Shown here: in pieces, positions 34,301 through 45,097 of the stretch
Position numbering within the stretch: the first letter of the stretch is position 1
Layout of the letters: the number at the start of each line of letters is the position of its first letter
From: Anaeramoeba flamelloides
Taxonomy: Eukaryota; Metamonada; Anaeramoebidae
Direction: 5' to 3'
DNA: 64,000 nucleotides
Assembly: GCA_027625915.1 (NCBI GenBank)
Contig: JANTQA010000047.1
Span: forward strand, 310,001-374,000
Program-made: the position numbers and the translations under genes
The notes under the pieces: generated by a model
Databases searched by the model: none
Seen by the model: only the letters and a program-made list of their open reading frames with translations
Told to the model about the DNA's origin: nothing

Positions 34301-37300
34301 AGAAAAGATAAAACACTTCACAGAAAAAAACAGAAAATTAAAAAAAAACTAGGCACTCTACGGCACTCTACGGCACTTGACGAACACTTCCGTTAGTTTT
34401 TTTTTAATTTTCGAAATAAAGAGAAAATTAAATAAATTTTCGGTTTATACCAAAAAGCAGAAAAAAGCGCCTTTAGCTTTTCCAAAATTTAAAAGAATTG
34501 TGTGAATTCTTTGATTTTACTCTATCCTTTTGAATTCTCGAAAAACCTAGGCACTTGGCGGTAATCTACTGAAACTTCCTTTAAGTTTTCCAGAATTTTT
34601 AATAATCGAGTCAAATCTATTGGGTTTTACTCAACACTTTCGAATCCTGGAAAAGCTAGGCACTTGACGGCACTTAAAGACACTGAATATTTATCATCAG
34701 TTATTTTTTTTTTTTTTCATAATTGGGTTTTATTCGATGGATAAAGTGTTTTCAAAACTATTAGTTATTATCTATTCAAAAAAATATTCTAAAGTTGAAT
34801 TTTAGGAAAATCCATTGTCGTATCGATTTTAAAAATTTTGCCCCAAAATAGACCTTTTTTTCTCGACTAGAGACTTTTAAAAAATCGTAGTACTACTGAA
34901 AACACTGAATACAATAGCCTCATGATTTTTAAGTTCTGAAATGTTGGTTATATTATGAATAAACTTTATTAACAAGCAGGAGGATGAAATGATAATTTTG
35001 TCTAACTTGGAATTTTTCAATTTTATTTTTTCATAAAAGTGAAAGTTGGTATTAAAAAAACTGTTGTTGTGTTGAACCCCCCTTTTTGTCTTTGGTCATT
35101 TATTTTTTCTTACATTAATTGATCTTTGAATTTTCTGTGATTCTCTTAAGGTTCCAAATTAAAAATTGAGTTGAACTTTTTTCCCTGTTTTTACCTTTTT
35201 TTCCCACAAATGTTAATTCTTAATTGAAAAAACTCTCTGATCTTTTTAAAAAAAATTAGAACAGATATTTCCCCGTTTGAAATCCAAATTCAGGGCAAAT
35301 TGGATCTCTAAAAAAAAAATGCAAGTTCTTTACAAAACAAATTGGAAATTATTTCTTGAGATTTTATTTAGCTTCATTATTGAATTTGAGATATTGTATT
35401 AATTTGGGTGATTTGGTTTTAAGAGTAGTAATAATATTACCTTTATTAATTCAAGAAACTGGAATTTTTGTTTTCAAAAAAAGTTTACAACTTTTTGGGA
35501 TGTCAAAAGAAAAGTAACCACAAGAATTACAAATGATAGATCATTTACAAAAAGTAAAAACAAATTGTTAGAATAACCCATCAGTTAAACTGTTCTCTTC
35601 GATTAGTACAACCGTTTTCTGGATATTTTTGAAAACTTTTAGTTTTTGCTTTTGGCAAATAACTGCAAAAATGGTTTTGTTGTTATTTTGTTCAAGAAAA
35701 TTTAAGGAAAGTAGCAAATTTTTTTTTTTTGGGTTGACAAAATTAACACAAATTTTGATCTTATCAAACAATAGATCTATTGCTTTTTTTTTTTTTTTCG
35801 AATTTTTTTTTTTTTATTTCCTCTTGTTCTTTATTCTTTATTCTTATTGTATTTTTTGAACCAACAAATCATTTTGTTTTGGAAAAATGAAAAAGAAAAA
35901 AATTCTCACAAAGATAAAAAACAAAAAGCAGACCTTTAAACGTTATTTTATTACAAACAAAAGTTTTCTTGAAGCCTATTTTTTTTGTTCATAAAAAGGA
36001 ATTCTATTAATTTTAGAAACCATTTACTCAATTCGAAGATGTTCTTTGAAAATAAAAAAAAAAAAAAAATACAACACAAAGATCCTTTATTATTCAATCC
36101 CAAAAAAAAAACGTTTTTAATTGAATTAGAAGAAAACCGATGAGAATTTTGGATTTCTTTTTGGCTTGTTTAAAAATTGGAAGCTAACTACTTCATTCAG
36201 AACAAATTTCATTTTGAGTCTCTTATTTCTTTTGGTTGTATTATTAAACTCTAAATTAGCAACTTTCTTTACACTCAATCAACATAAAACAAGAAAAACT
36301 CACTTAAAAAAATTTTGTGAATAGATCTCGTTCGCCTTATGAAATTTTTGAATGAATAATTTTGAGAATACCGATTTATAAAAATATATTTGGCACTTTT
36401 TTTCCACTTGACTTGTCAATAATTGTAATCCCTAATCCCACGATCTTCAATTTTTTTCAAATGGAATGACTTTATAAATTGTTTAAAGAAAGACTACAAA
36501 TGTAATGAAGCAAAAACAATTTGCCAACTTGTTTTAGATTTGTTGGTATTTGGAAAAATTAAATTCCCCTTGGTTAGGTTTCAAAAAAAATTGATCCTCG
36601 TATTTTCGAAAAAATAAAGAACAATCTCTTTCAGAGTTTGAAAAAATTCCTTGTTTTTTGACAATTTAATTTTTTAAGGAACTCCACAAAAAAAAAAAAA
36701 AAAAAAAAAAGAACAAGAAACTCAAATTGTTTCCTGTTCTTGAAGAATTATTCAAAAAAAATTAGAAAAGATCCTTACCAAATTTAAATGTTTCATATTC
36801 ACGATAGTCGTTAGGAATACGATAAGTTAAAATATAAAGTTTGTTGTTTTGAGTTAAATTTGTTCCAACCATAATTTTATAATTTGTAGAGCTATTCGTT
36901 ATAAAAATAAAAGAGTAAAATATTTTGGTTTAATGGACAGGTGTAAGTTCAATGAGAGAACAAATCAAAAAAAAAGAAGTTCAGAAGATAAAAAAAAAAA
37001 AAAAATTTCTTTTGAAAGTTAAAGTAATTTCAAAGAACATAATTTCTGTTTCGCCCAGCACTATCACATCGTATCTTTATGATGAAAAATAAAAAGACTT
37101 TGAAAGAACTTAATTGTTGGTGTAAATAGTTCTACTTTCTTTCAAATTTGTTAATTGGGAAATATTATAACTAAAAAGACTCATTTTCAATTTGAAAAAC
37201 AGTAAAAATGCAATTTTCAAAATAAAGTAAGCATCGAAATATTCTTTTTAATTTTCCGAAATGTTTTCAAATCTTTGAAGACTCTTGACAAAACTATTAT

Positions 37301-37808
37301 TCTTGAGAATTTTAAAGGTATTTACTTTCTTGTGATAGTTTGGAAAGTTTCAATTGTTCTTTTGATCTGAAAATTTTGGGTTGTTGTTTCCTTCAAAAAA
37401 AAAAAAAAAAGATCAATTGCTTGTTCTTTTTTTTTTTTTGTTTTTTTGCTTCAAAGTTTATTCAAAAAGACTCCATCAAAACAAAAGAAAGGACAAAATC
37501 GTGAAAAAAAAAAAAAAAAAAAATAGAGTATATCACCCTTCTGTAATTGGAAGAAATTGAGTTGTAAGTGATTGGTTTTCGAGTTGGTGCTCAATAATAA
37601 ATTGACAAACTGTTGTTTTGTATTTGCTCCAATTTACAAGTGGCTCGTTAACTCCAAAGGGGCTTTGTTCTGAATTTTTAGTGGCTTGTTCAGAATTATG
37701 GTTGAAATTATAATTTCCTTCATTACGATCAGATCCTTCGCTTGTTGAAGAATTTGTAGAGACTGTTTCACTTGAAATTTCAGAATTTTCATGTCCTTTA
37801 TTTTTCAT
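28843..37808 (-). CDS. RBBP4: RBBP4/RbAp48/MSI1-type WD40 histone chaperone, ~429 aa
   Basis: Seven exons: 37808-37537, 36891-36779, 30380-30194, 30086-29939, 29823-29638, 29356-29144 and 29013-28843, with matching phases 2,1,2,0,0,0. Family landmarks in order: N-terminal helix ([28 protein letters not shown]), [136 protein letters not shown] and [14 protein letters not shown]. Length equals the family (about 425). These proteins bind H4/H3 in CAF-1, HDAC, NURF and PRC2 complexes in the nucleus. Odd: an extra Ser/Asn/Glu-rich N-terminus of about 58 residues, and the usual EWPSLT reads ENQSLT. Intron 2 is 6,398 nt; the others are 107-645. Confidence 0.9.
29357..29637 (-). other. RBBP4 intron 5 with a long polypyrimidine tract
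   Basis: 281-nt intron, donor GTTTGG, acceptor CTTTAG. About 29470-29630 is almost pure A/G on the plus strand, so the pre-mRNA is nearly pure C/U over about 160 nt. Reading through it gives a false Phe/Ser-rich tail. Confidence 0.8.
31314..31402. repeat. (AT)n microsatellite, about 36 units plus (ATGT)n
   Basis: Uninterrupted AT from about 31314 to 31381, followed by ATGTATGTATGTATATG. It lies in RBBP4 intron 2. It gives a false poly-Ile/Tyr frame. Confidence 0.95.
31936..31978. repeat. (CA)n(TA)n microsatellite
   Basis: CACACACACACACACATACA followed by TATATATATATA. Adjacent to a short palindrome, AAACGAATTTTACACGTCGC with GCGTGTAAAACTCGTTT, at about 31984-32021. Confidence 0.85.
32098..32242 (-). 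mobile_element. Two very short LINE 3' ends in tandem (copies 3 and 4)
   Basis: On the minus strand, 32242-32149 repeats the last about 95 nt of LINE copy 2 (the stretch around GATTTAAGTAAAAGGGC, GTGTAATTTACACTTCTTCA), ending in (TAA)n. 32131-32098 repeats just the last about 34 nt. Both are severe 5' truncations with tails of TAA units. Confidence 0.75.
32743..33224 (-). mobile_element. LINE 3' fragment, copy 2
   Basis: Minus-strand frame ending at 32758, homologous to copy 1. Contains [20 protein letters not shown], then [16 protein letters not shown] (zf-RVT-like) and a C-terminus [18 protein letters not shown]. The CxxC pair is partly lost (FCHLYL). The 3' tail is TTCTTCAATAATAATATATA, not poly(A). 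The apparent ATG at 33243 comes from the end of MITE B5, not from the LINE. Confidence 0.75.
33225..33934 (+). repeat. B-type MITE inserted in LINE-derived DNA (B5)
   Basis: About 710 bp. Left end TAAACTCTGTTTCAGTCAAA followed by GGGG; the right end is the complement of TAAACTATTTTTCAGTCAAA followed by GGGG. LINE/hairpin sequence resumes on both sides, so it inserted into that unit. The interior is longer than in B1/B2 and only partly similar. Confidence 0.75.
33935..34700. repeat. LINE-associated hairpin array HP2
   Basis: The longest array. It repeats three stem types: AATTTTCGAAATAAA-type, GGTTTTCTTGAGTTTTCTGT with its complement, and TCCAGAATTCAAAAGAATTG with TTTGAATTCTGGAAAA. They are separated by CCTAGGCACTTGACGGCAC-type spacers. 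Several modules occur in different orders. Confidence 0.75.
34701..35567. other. Intronic A/T-rich DNA, nothing assigned
   Basis: Part of RBBP4 intron 2. No repeat family or gene was recognised. Confidence 0.45.
35568..36720 (-). CDS. Possible nested coding cluster in RBBP4 intron 2
   Basis: The minus strand has several protein-like pieces: 36649-36524 ([20 protein letters not shown] then [15 protein letters not shown]), near 36338 ([15 protein letters not shown] before a GTGAGT), 36212 ([20 protein letters not shown]), 35977-35935 ([14 protein letters not shown]) and 35793-35568 ([14 protein letters not shown], then [18 protein letters not shown] to TDGLF-stop). Some junctions between the last pieces agree in phase, but the whole chain cannot be joined. 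It may be a small nested gene, an element remnant or chance. It is not part of RBBP4, whose alignment is already complete. Confidence 0.22.
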
Positions 37809-38620
37809 AAATGTTCTCTCTAATGGGAGGCCGACTTGATCATGAATCCCTTAAAAAGTTTAAAAAGAGAGGATGATTGAAAAATTCAAAAAAACAAAAA
37901 TTTAAGGTTGAAAAAAAACAAGAATTAGAGAGACGTTCGCTTAAGGGTGGCGTTTATTTTGAACAAATTGGTTTTGGGTGCCTTTATCAAGTCAATGAAA
38001 AAAAAAAAAAAAGAAATTGTTTTATTTTGCTTACTTTTACGATTAGTAGCTGTTTTAGAGAGAAAATTAAGAAGAAGATTTGTTAAGATAGTTCAAGAAA
38101 TGTTGTAGGTTTGATAATTTGAAAAAAAATTTTACACATTTATTGAGAAAGGCTGTAAAATGATAAAAATGAATTTGGAAAGCAAATTAAGTGAACTTTT
38201 TTACAAAAAGAAATTGGCTTTCAAAATTTTGGTGTCCTTGAAAAATGTACATTTTTACAACGGGTTCTGAAGAAGATTGGAGTTATTCCAAAAAAAATTT
38301 TAAAATTAATTCGAAAAAGAATTTTTGTTGAAAAACTTATCACATAATTCTTTGAACACTTTTCAATTTTATTCTTTCATATTTGAATTTAATGATTTTA
38401 TTGAATAGAACGAGTTCTATTCTCAAATAACCACTATTTAATGAGAGAAGATTTGATCAAAAAGGTAATTGAGAAGATCTGTTTTGTACTGGTTAATGAG
38501 TAATAAGCTCAAGAAAATTATATCTTCATTTATTTTTAATCCTGAGATAATACCTTTTATTTCTGAAATTGAGTTCAACCAATTATAGGAAAAAAAAAAA
38601 CACAAAATTAAATTGATCCA
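37809..38620 (+). other. Coding-like region divergent from RBBP4, frames not resolved
   Basis: Plus-strand pieces with protein-like composition lie in different frames: ERRSLKGGVYFEQIGFGCLY (37930), LLLRLVAVLERKLRRRFVKI (38026), KEIGFQNFGVLEKCTFLQRV then LKKIGVIPKKILKLIRKRIF (38210-38345), RVLFSNNHYLMREDLIKK (38412) and LRRSVLYWLMSNKLKKIISS then FIFNPEIIPFISEIEFNQL (38475-38588). Donor-like GTAGGT and GTAATT sites occur between some of them. Candidate multi-exon gene or gene relic of unknown family. The first 60 bp also serve as the RBBP4 upstream region. Confidence 0.3.
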
Positions 38621-38718
38621 ACAAATTACTTTCTATTCTCATTGTTTTATCAAAATTAGTAGAAATAAAGAATGAAAACGACACATCACAATCCTGAATA
38701 AATAAATAAATTAGAACT

Positions 38719-39105
38719 TAGAAGGGATTAGCTTCTACCAAGGAGAAACCTAAGATCAAAGTGTGTTGTTATTAGATATAAACCACATTAGTGCTACATA
38801 GTTTAAATGTTCATAAAAATCGATTCGTAAAGTAGTAATATTTTATTGATCTCATCAATTAGAAATGATCAGTTTATTAGTAAAAAAAAAAAAAAAAACA
38901 GTTTCAGAAAAAAATCAGCATTTCGTCACATATTTAAAGGTTGAATTATCAATATTCAGACTACAAAGTTACAAAATATCTGGCGTTATTTTAGTGAATT
39001 CAAAAAAATACACTGATTATAATTCTCGATCAGAGATATTTTTAATATTACCAAGAGAGACTTCCAATCAGCTTATTTTTGAGAAATGAACAAAATTGTT
39101 AGAGT
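38719..39105 (+). mobile_element. A-family MITE, right end lost (A2)
   Basis: Starts GAAGGGATTAGCTTCTACCA and is collinear with A1 through ACATTAGTGCTACAT, GATCTCATCAATTA and GAATTATCAATATT. The right terminus is not recognisable. The 74-aa plus frame over it is spurious. Confidence 0.7.
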
Positions 39106-40280
39106 TATTATTTGAAACAGTATAGATAATAACATTATTTAAAAATAAATGCAAAACAACCAAAAAAAACAAAAAATATATTTCTTATTTTATTCTATCA
39201 AATAAGTAAATAAAAAAAAAAGTAAAAAAATTCTACTATTTTTTTTTTAATAATTTTGAAAATTATTCGGAATACGTTAGTGTATACATATAATGTTGTA
39301 AAAAATAGAGTTTAAATTACCAAATTCAAATAAATTGATTAATTTGATCTCCAAATATTCTACTGATTTTTTTTTATTATTAATGTTTGTTAAAAACAAA
39401 TAAATTGAATGATTCAGATGAATAAAAGACTATTTTATTTTTCAGTTTTATTAAAAAATTAGAACAAGTTGAATTACTTGATCCATATAAAATTTAAAAC
39501 TTTGATTTATCCTACAAATTTTTTAATTTTAATAATTAGAAACCCTCGCCATCATCCTAAAAAGATATTTTGAATAACAAAAAAAAAACAATTCACTATT
39601 AGTTAATAGCCACAATTTAAAGAGTAAGCGGCAAGAAGTTGATCTAAAGTTTAAGCTAATTAAATCATCATTATAGACATGTTATTTTTTGTCATTTTTG
39701 GGCCTAGCCCGGAAAAAATCTGATACTGGAAAATAATACTAGCACAGTATTTTTATTGTAAAAATTGTCGAAAATGGAAAGTAAATTATATAAAGAAAAT
39801 AAATAATTAATGATTACAGAGTAAATAGAGAATTCAGAAAATCAGAATATTTTTTTTATGCTATATTTTAGAATGGGGTTTTATCTTTAGTTAATCTATC
39901 ATTAAAAAATTGTTGATAAAAATTGACTAATACTGGGATTCTAAAAATCACCCTATCAATTTCGATATTCTGTATATCTAAAATGTGTTTTCGTTGATTT
40001 GATTGGAATTAATATAATTAATAATTTTTTGATGTTAATCTGTTTCTTTTTTGATTGATTCGAATTTAAATTTTCAGGTTATGTTTAAAATTTCTCTGAA
40101 AAATAATGTTGAAAGTTTTTTCGTATTAACATTTTTTGCAAAATGTTAAAACAATAATATTTGAAATTTTTTTTTGATTTTTTCTCTTTTTTTTATTGGT
40201 GGGTTTATGTTCATTTAAAATTTTGAGAAATTTGATTTATTTGAAATCAAATAAATAAAATAATTTCTTTAATTGGGGTT
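39106..40280. other. A/T-rich DNA, nothing assigned
   Basis: No gene or repeat family was recognised. A patch around 39540-39720 is slightly richer in G/C (GGGCCTAGCCCGG near 39700) but encodes nothing convincing. Confidence 0.45.
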
Positions 40281-40466
40281 AATTCCACTTTTAAGACACA
40301 AAAATTCATCGAAATTTAAGGAAACAAAAAAAATATCAAATTAAAACACAAAAATCAAATTCGATAAAAATTATTTGTGAAAAAAAAAATTCAAAAAAAG
40401 TACTTTAATTTGAGAATTTTTGTGTGTATTAAATTTATTTGTAAGTTTGTGTCTTAAAAGTGGAAC
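40281..40466. repeat. G-family palindromic MITE (G1)
   Basis: About 186 bp. Left AATTCCACTTTTAAGACACA, right the complement of GTTCCACTTTTAAGACACAA. The two halves pair over most of their length. Confidence 0.75.
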
Positions 40467-41440
40467 TGAATATGACACAAGAATCCTAAACTTGAAGGGT
40501 CCGGATATTACATTATGGTAAATATAAACTCCATTTCAAAGATTTTGGATGAAAATATATTAAAAAAATTGTAAAAATAACAATTAAACGATATTCAAGA
40601 AATACTAATAAATAAAAATTGTTAATAATTCACTATTTTATTATTTTGAAAATCAAAAATTCGGATGTTTTGGAATAATTCTAATAGAATTAAATACTTA
40701 AAAAAAGTGAATGAAACGTTTTGAAATCAATATTAAATTTTTTTTTCTATTGATCTTATAAAGATAAGAGATTTAAAAAAAGATTTTTTGTTTAAAATAA
40801 TATTCATTTAAAAAGGTATTACATCGTTTTGACCCTCATAATGTTAATATGTACTTTCCAAGACATCATTTACATCTTGAATTACTTCAAGAAATAAAAG
40901 GATTAAAAAAAAATGATCAAAAGAAAAAAGTATTATGTACCAAAAATGATAAAGAAAAACAAAATTTAGAATAAGAATTGAAAAATTTGAAAAAAGAATA
41001 AAGAAAATTTAAGGAAAAAATAAAAAAACTATTTTGATATAAAAATCTGAAAAGATATTTTTAGAGATGAATCAAGAACAAAAATCAACAAATAAACTAT
41101 ATATAAAATTATAAATTCTGTTAATATTCTTGAAAAACCTTTTATAACCAACTAATTAAAAAAAAAATAAATCAAAACAGTTAAATAATTCAAAAAGGAA
41201 AAATACAAAAAAAAGTTATTTCTTGATCTTAATAGTATTATTTGATAGAATAACTTCTATTTTGACGGATTTTATTTATAATTCTAAATTGAAAAACTTT
41301 TATCTGAAAAAATTTTTAGTAAAAAAAATCTTTCTTAATGTGTAAGTTTTTATTAGATGAATTTTAATTCCTAAATTTCATAATTCATTTAAGATTAATA
41401 ATTCCTGAAATTAGAAAGGAAAAAAACTAATATCTTATGG
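40467..41440. other. A/T-rich DNA, nothing assigned
   Basis: Low-complexity A/T runs; no gene or repeat recognised. Confidence 0.45.
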
Positions 41441-42085
41441 ATATATAACCATATAGTTCGTGTCTGATCATTCTTAAACTTTGTATTAATTGTAATATTT
41501 AGTCAAAAAGGAACTTTTTGAGAATTTATTTTTTTTGTTCCAAAATCCTAATGGGAGAGTCGAAAGAGTATAGACCAAAAGTTTTTTAATAACGAATTTT
41601 CATTTTTGTGTTTTTAATTGGAATATTTCTCTTCGGCTCAATTACCAAAAAAAAAAAAAAAAAAAAAAATAATTATTTTACAAATTACGTAATTAAAGTA
41701 AAACATAATTAAAAATTTCAATTAACAATTCACAAATCACAATTCATATTTTTTTTAAAAAATAAAAAATTTTGTGCTTTAATGAGGAATTGTTTCTCTA
41801 CCTTAATTTTTGTTGAGAGTTTGTATCTTTAAAGTGGGAATTATTCAATCTTCTCTTAAAGAACATAATAAAAATAGGAAAAATCAAAAATTAAGATATT
41901 AAATAAAAAAACTGTTTTTTTTAAATGGATACCTACCAACCTGTCACTCTTACACATATCAATCTGGATTTTGGAAAAAAAAAATATTTCTCAAAAAACA
42001 CTTTTTGAGCCACAATTAAAATTGATATTAAGTCGAACACTGATCAGACATAAACCAAAATATCAAGTCTCTACTATATATTAGT
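41441..42085. repeat. D-family foldback, degenerate copy (D2)
   Basis: The left arm (about 41445-41580) and right arm (about 41930-42080) are inverted copies at reduced identity. The right arm matches D1 at TATCAATCTGGATTTTGGAA and the block ending in AGACATAAACCAAAATATCA. TTAA ends are not preserved. Confidence 0.6.
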
Positions 42086-43185
42086 TTTTTTTTTTTTTTT
42101 TCAATTTTAATGAATAGTAAATCATAAGGACTATGTTCCAACTCTAGAGGGCATATTAGTTATTGTGTTATTTTATATTCATTTGTTGAAAAGAATTTTC
42201 CTTCTGAAGATATTAAACAAAAAAATTACTTGTTTTAAGTGAAAAATTCCATACAAGCCCAAAAAAAATATTATAAGAGATTTTATAAATAAAAATTTTT
42301 AAAAAAATGATTGATATGAGATTTTCATGTACAAATTAAAATTTGAAAAAATTTCAAACTTGTAAAAGTAACTAAATAATGCTGAGAACAGCTTGAGAAT
42401 TTATTTATGTTTTCTAGATTTGAAATAGAAATTTAATATTGATAAAACTTGATTTTGGAACGATATCAGAATGTAAAAATGGTAAAATTGTTTAAATTGT
42501 TAAAATTTTTATTTTTTTAAAAAGAAATTCTCAGGGACAAATTTAACTGAGATTGTGAAACTCTTTCAAGGGTGTTTTTATACACAATTTCACTTTTTTC
42601 ATCAGGAAACCTAGTCCTTAAGAAGTAAGTAATTTTTTTTCCATTGCAAAAACGAGACAATTAGTCTCATATCACATTTAAATAATCTGATATTATTCCC
42701 CAGTTGTTATTTTTGACAATATCGATTTTTCTTTTGTGGGAATTAGATAATCATCAGTTCTCTGATTAAAAATAAAAAATCTAATAGTATTGATTTTAAT
42801 TTGTTTTACATTTTTAAATTTGTTTTAATAAAAGTTAAGTAACCAATGGTGTTTCATAAAAAAAACCAAATTACAGAATATTTTTATCATTTGAAGAGAC
42901 CTTCTGAGATCCTTTGAAGCCAATTGTTTGTCTTTGGTGTAAAGTATAAATTCATATTCTTTATTCGACAATAATTAAAAAGATCTTGATAACAATCTTG
43001 AAAGAATATCTTAAATATTTTTTCTTTACCAAATTAAAATAATTCAACTGATAGTCTAAAATTATTGAACAAAACACTACAAAGATTTTTTTTTATCAAT
43101 TTGTTTCATCCATTGACGAAAATTTGTCCAAAAATTAATTCATTTTTTATTATTCTCCAAACCCGATTAATTATCTTTTAAAATA
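42086..43185. other. Intergenic, nothing assigned
   Basis: A/T-rich. A CTAGTCCTTAAGAAG phrase at 42610 resembles an E-type terminus, but no partner end was found. The last about 150 bp are the flank of the 43186 gene. Confidence 0.4.
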
Positions 43186-43602
43186 ATGACTGAAGAAAAC
43201 AACATTACCTTAGATCCTGATACAATTTATAATGAAGGGAAAGAAATCATCAAAAAGGTCCAACAAAACTTTGAAACATTGAGTGAAAACATTAATAAAA
43301 ACAGTAATTTATTTCTTCTTTAGTTTGAACCCCAAACAAACCTTTTTATGAAAATTTTTCTCTTCTTTATTTTTTCTTTTAATTCGTGAACAAAAGTCCA
43401 ACAAATGCAAGAAAGTCTTGAAGAATTAAACAAAAGCATTTTAGAAAAAGCAAAGGAAAGCGGAATCAATGATAAAGACCTCAAAAATGCACTTAACAAT
43501 AACAACATTGAAAAAGAAGAACTTGATGAAGAAAAAGAAAAAGAAAAAGAAGAAACATCTTCATCTGATAGGTCTGAAGAAGAAGATAGTGATGACAATT
43601 AA
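43186..43602 (+). CDS. Small acidic coiled-coil protein, 107 aa, two exons
   Basis: Exons 43186-43303 and 43397-43602, phase-1 junction (donor A|GTAATT, acceptor AAAAG|TC). The product starts MTEENNITLDPDTIYNEGKE, continues with helical KVQQNFETLSENI and QQMQESLEELNKSILEKAKE, and ends in a Glu/Lys run and an acidic Ser/Asp tail (SSSDRSEEEDSDDN). The whole protein predicts a long coiled coil with a phosphorylatable acidic end. No family recognised. Reading exon 2 alone from its internal ATG would miss the first 42 residues. Confidence 0.65.
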
Positions 43603-44200
43603 CTTTTACATTTTATTGTTTTTGGTTTTTGGCTATAGTTTTTTTATTTTTGTTTTTTTATTTTTGTTTTTTGTTTTTTGTTTGCGAAAAAAAAGTTCAA
43701 CTCTTAATACTTTAACCCAACAGATTTTTTTTTAAATTTTTCTACTCTTCCTTTACCACTTTTTTTTTCATCTTGTTTCAAGGAATTAAATTTATTGATT
43801 TTTCTTTTTTGTTTATTTTTTTTTCTTTTTGTTTTTGGATTTTGTTTTGGTGTTATGTCGATTTTAAATGGGAAAAGATTTCACCCAATCCTCCTTCCTC
43901 TCTTTTATTAAATTTGTATTTGTGGTCTTGAGAACTTGTTTTTAAAGAGGAATTATGGTTTATGTTTCAAATGAACGATTTGTCAATCTTTGTTTTAATA
44001 TAGTATTCGGTGTTTCGAAAAAGAGAATCAAAATGAATCAGAGCACTTCACACCTTTCAAAGTGAAAACCAAATAAGTTATTATCTTAAAAGTTATCCCA
44101 TTTTTTCATTAAGACTCCCTATCTCAACCAAATTCTAAGTGACCAATTACCATAAAAAAAATATTCTCATATATTCAATACATTTTTTTTTTTTGAAAGC
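43603..44200. other. 3' flank of the 43.2-kb gene
   Basis: T-rich 3' region with TTTTTGTTTT repeats; AATTAAA occurs near 43787. No gene. Confidence 0.45.
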
Positions 44201-44374
44201 CAAGTTCAAAAAAAAATGATAAAAAATAACTAATTTTCCCAAAATATTTATTTTTGTTATTCCCAAAAAAATGATCCTTGTATGTTAATACTCTTCCTCC
44301 TCTGAGTATTATCTGTTTTTTCTTTTTTTTTGTTTTTTTTAGGAAATAATAGTTGAGTTTTTGGTTTAATTCTC

Positions 44375-44604
44375 TACTATTAATTGTCAAATAAAAAAAT
44401 CAAAATTTTCAATAAGCTTTCGAAAAAAATGCACATCCCAAGAATTAAAATATAACAAATCATCAAAAGTTCCAAATTCTCAAAGGTAAATTAATAATCT
44501 GAACTGATGAATTTAAAAAATTGAAATGATAGATGATTTAAAAATATATAATTTTGGAAAGCTGAATGAAAATTTTGTTCCAATTTATTTTGCAACAAAT
44601 AGTA
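44375..44604. repeat. J-family MITE in the left arm of K (J2)
   Basis: Ends TACTATTAATTGTCAAATAA and the complement of TACTATTTGTTGCAAAATAA. The right arm of K has no counterpart, so J2 inserted after the arms formed. Confidence 0.75.
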
Positions 44605-45097
44605 TATCTAAAAAAGAGAAGAGATAGTTGAATAGAAGAAAAGTGAATTTTCTCCAGATTTTAATTAATAAGTTATGTTTTTTCAAAAAAAAAAAATAGA
44701 ATTCAAAAGGTGGTGATATTGGGCAGTGTTATTTATTTTGAGAGTTTCAAGAGTTTGAAATAAATAACTTTTCAAAAATTTTGTTTTTAAGATAAGTTTA
44801 TTTTTTTAGTTGAGAGTAATTACTTTTCAGGGACTATCCTCTATTATTTTTTTCTTACCAATTTCTAAATAAGGATTCCTTATCTAGAAATAAGTTTAAT
44901 ATTGAAAATAAACAGAGGTCTTTCAAATCGAAGTTATTGGCTAAACATTTTCTCAATCTCTATCAAATTTAGGTAAAAAAAGTTAATAGAGATTAGTATC
45001 TTAATATTTTTATTCAGAATTTTAAAATTACACATAGTTTTAATTAATCAAAATAAAAATGAATAAAAAAACTTTTCAGAAATTTTTCTATTTTTGT

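Larger units (their letters stand above)
30381..36778 (-). other. Giant RBBP4 intron 2 (6,398 nt)
   Basis: Donor GTAAGGATC at 36778, acceptor AATAATAG ending at 30381. Exons on both sides are joined at phase 1 and continue the family alignment without a gap. It holds an (AT)n tract, three LINE 3' ends, MITE B5, a large hairpin array and a coding-like cluster at 35.57-36.7 kb. Confidence 0.78.

Noticed and set aside
43320-43598. 92-aa minus frame rich in Ser
   Set aside because: Antisense of the Glu/Lys-rich exon of the small acidic gene.
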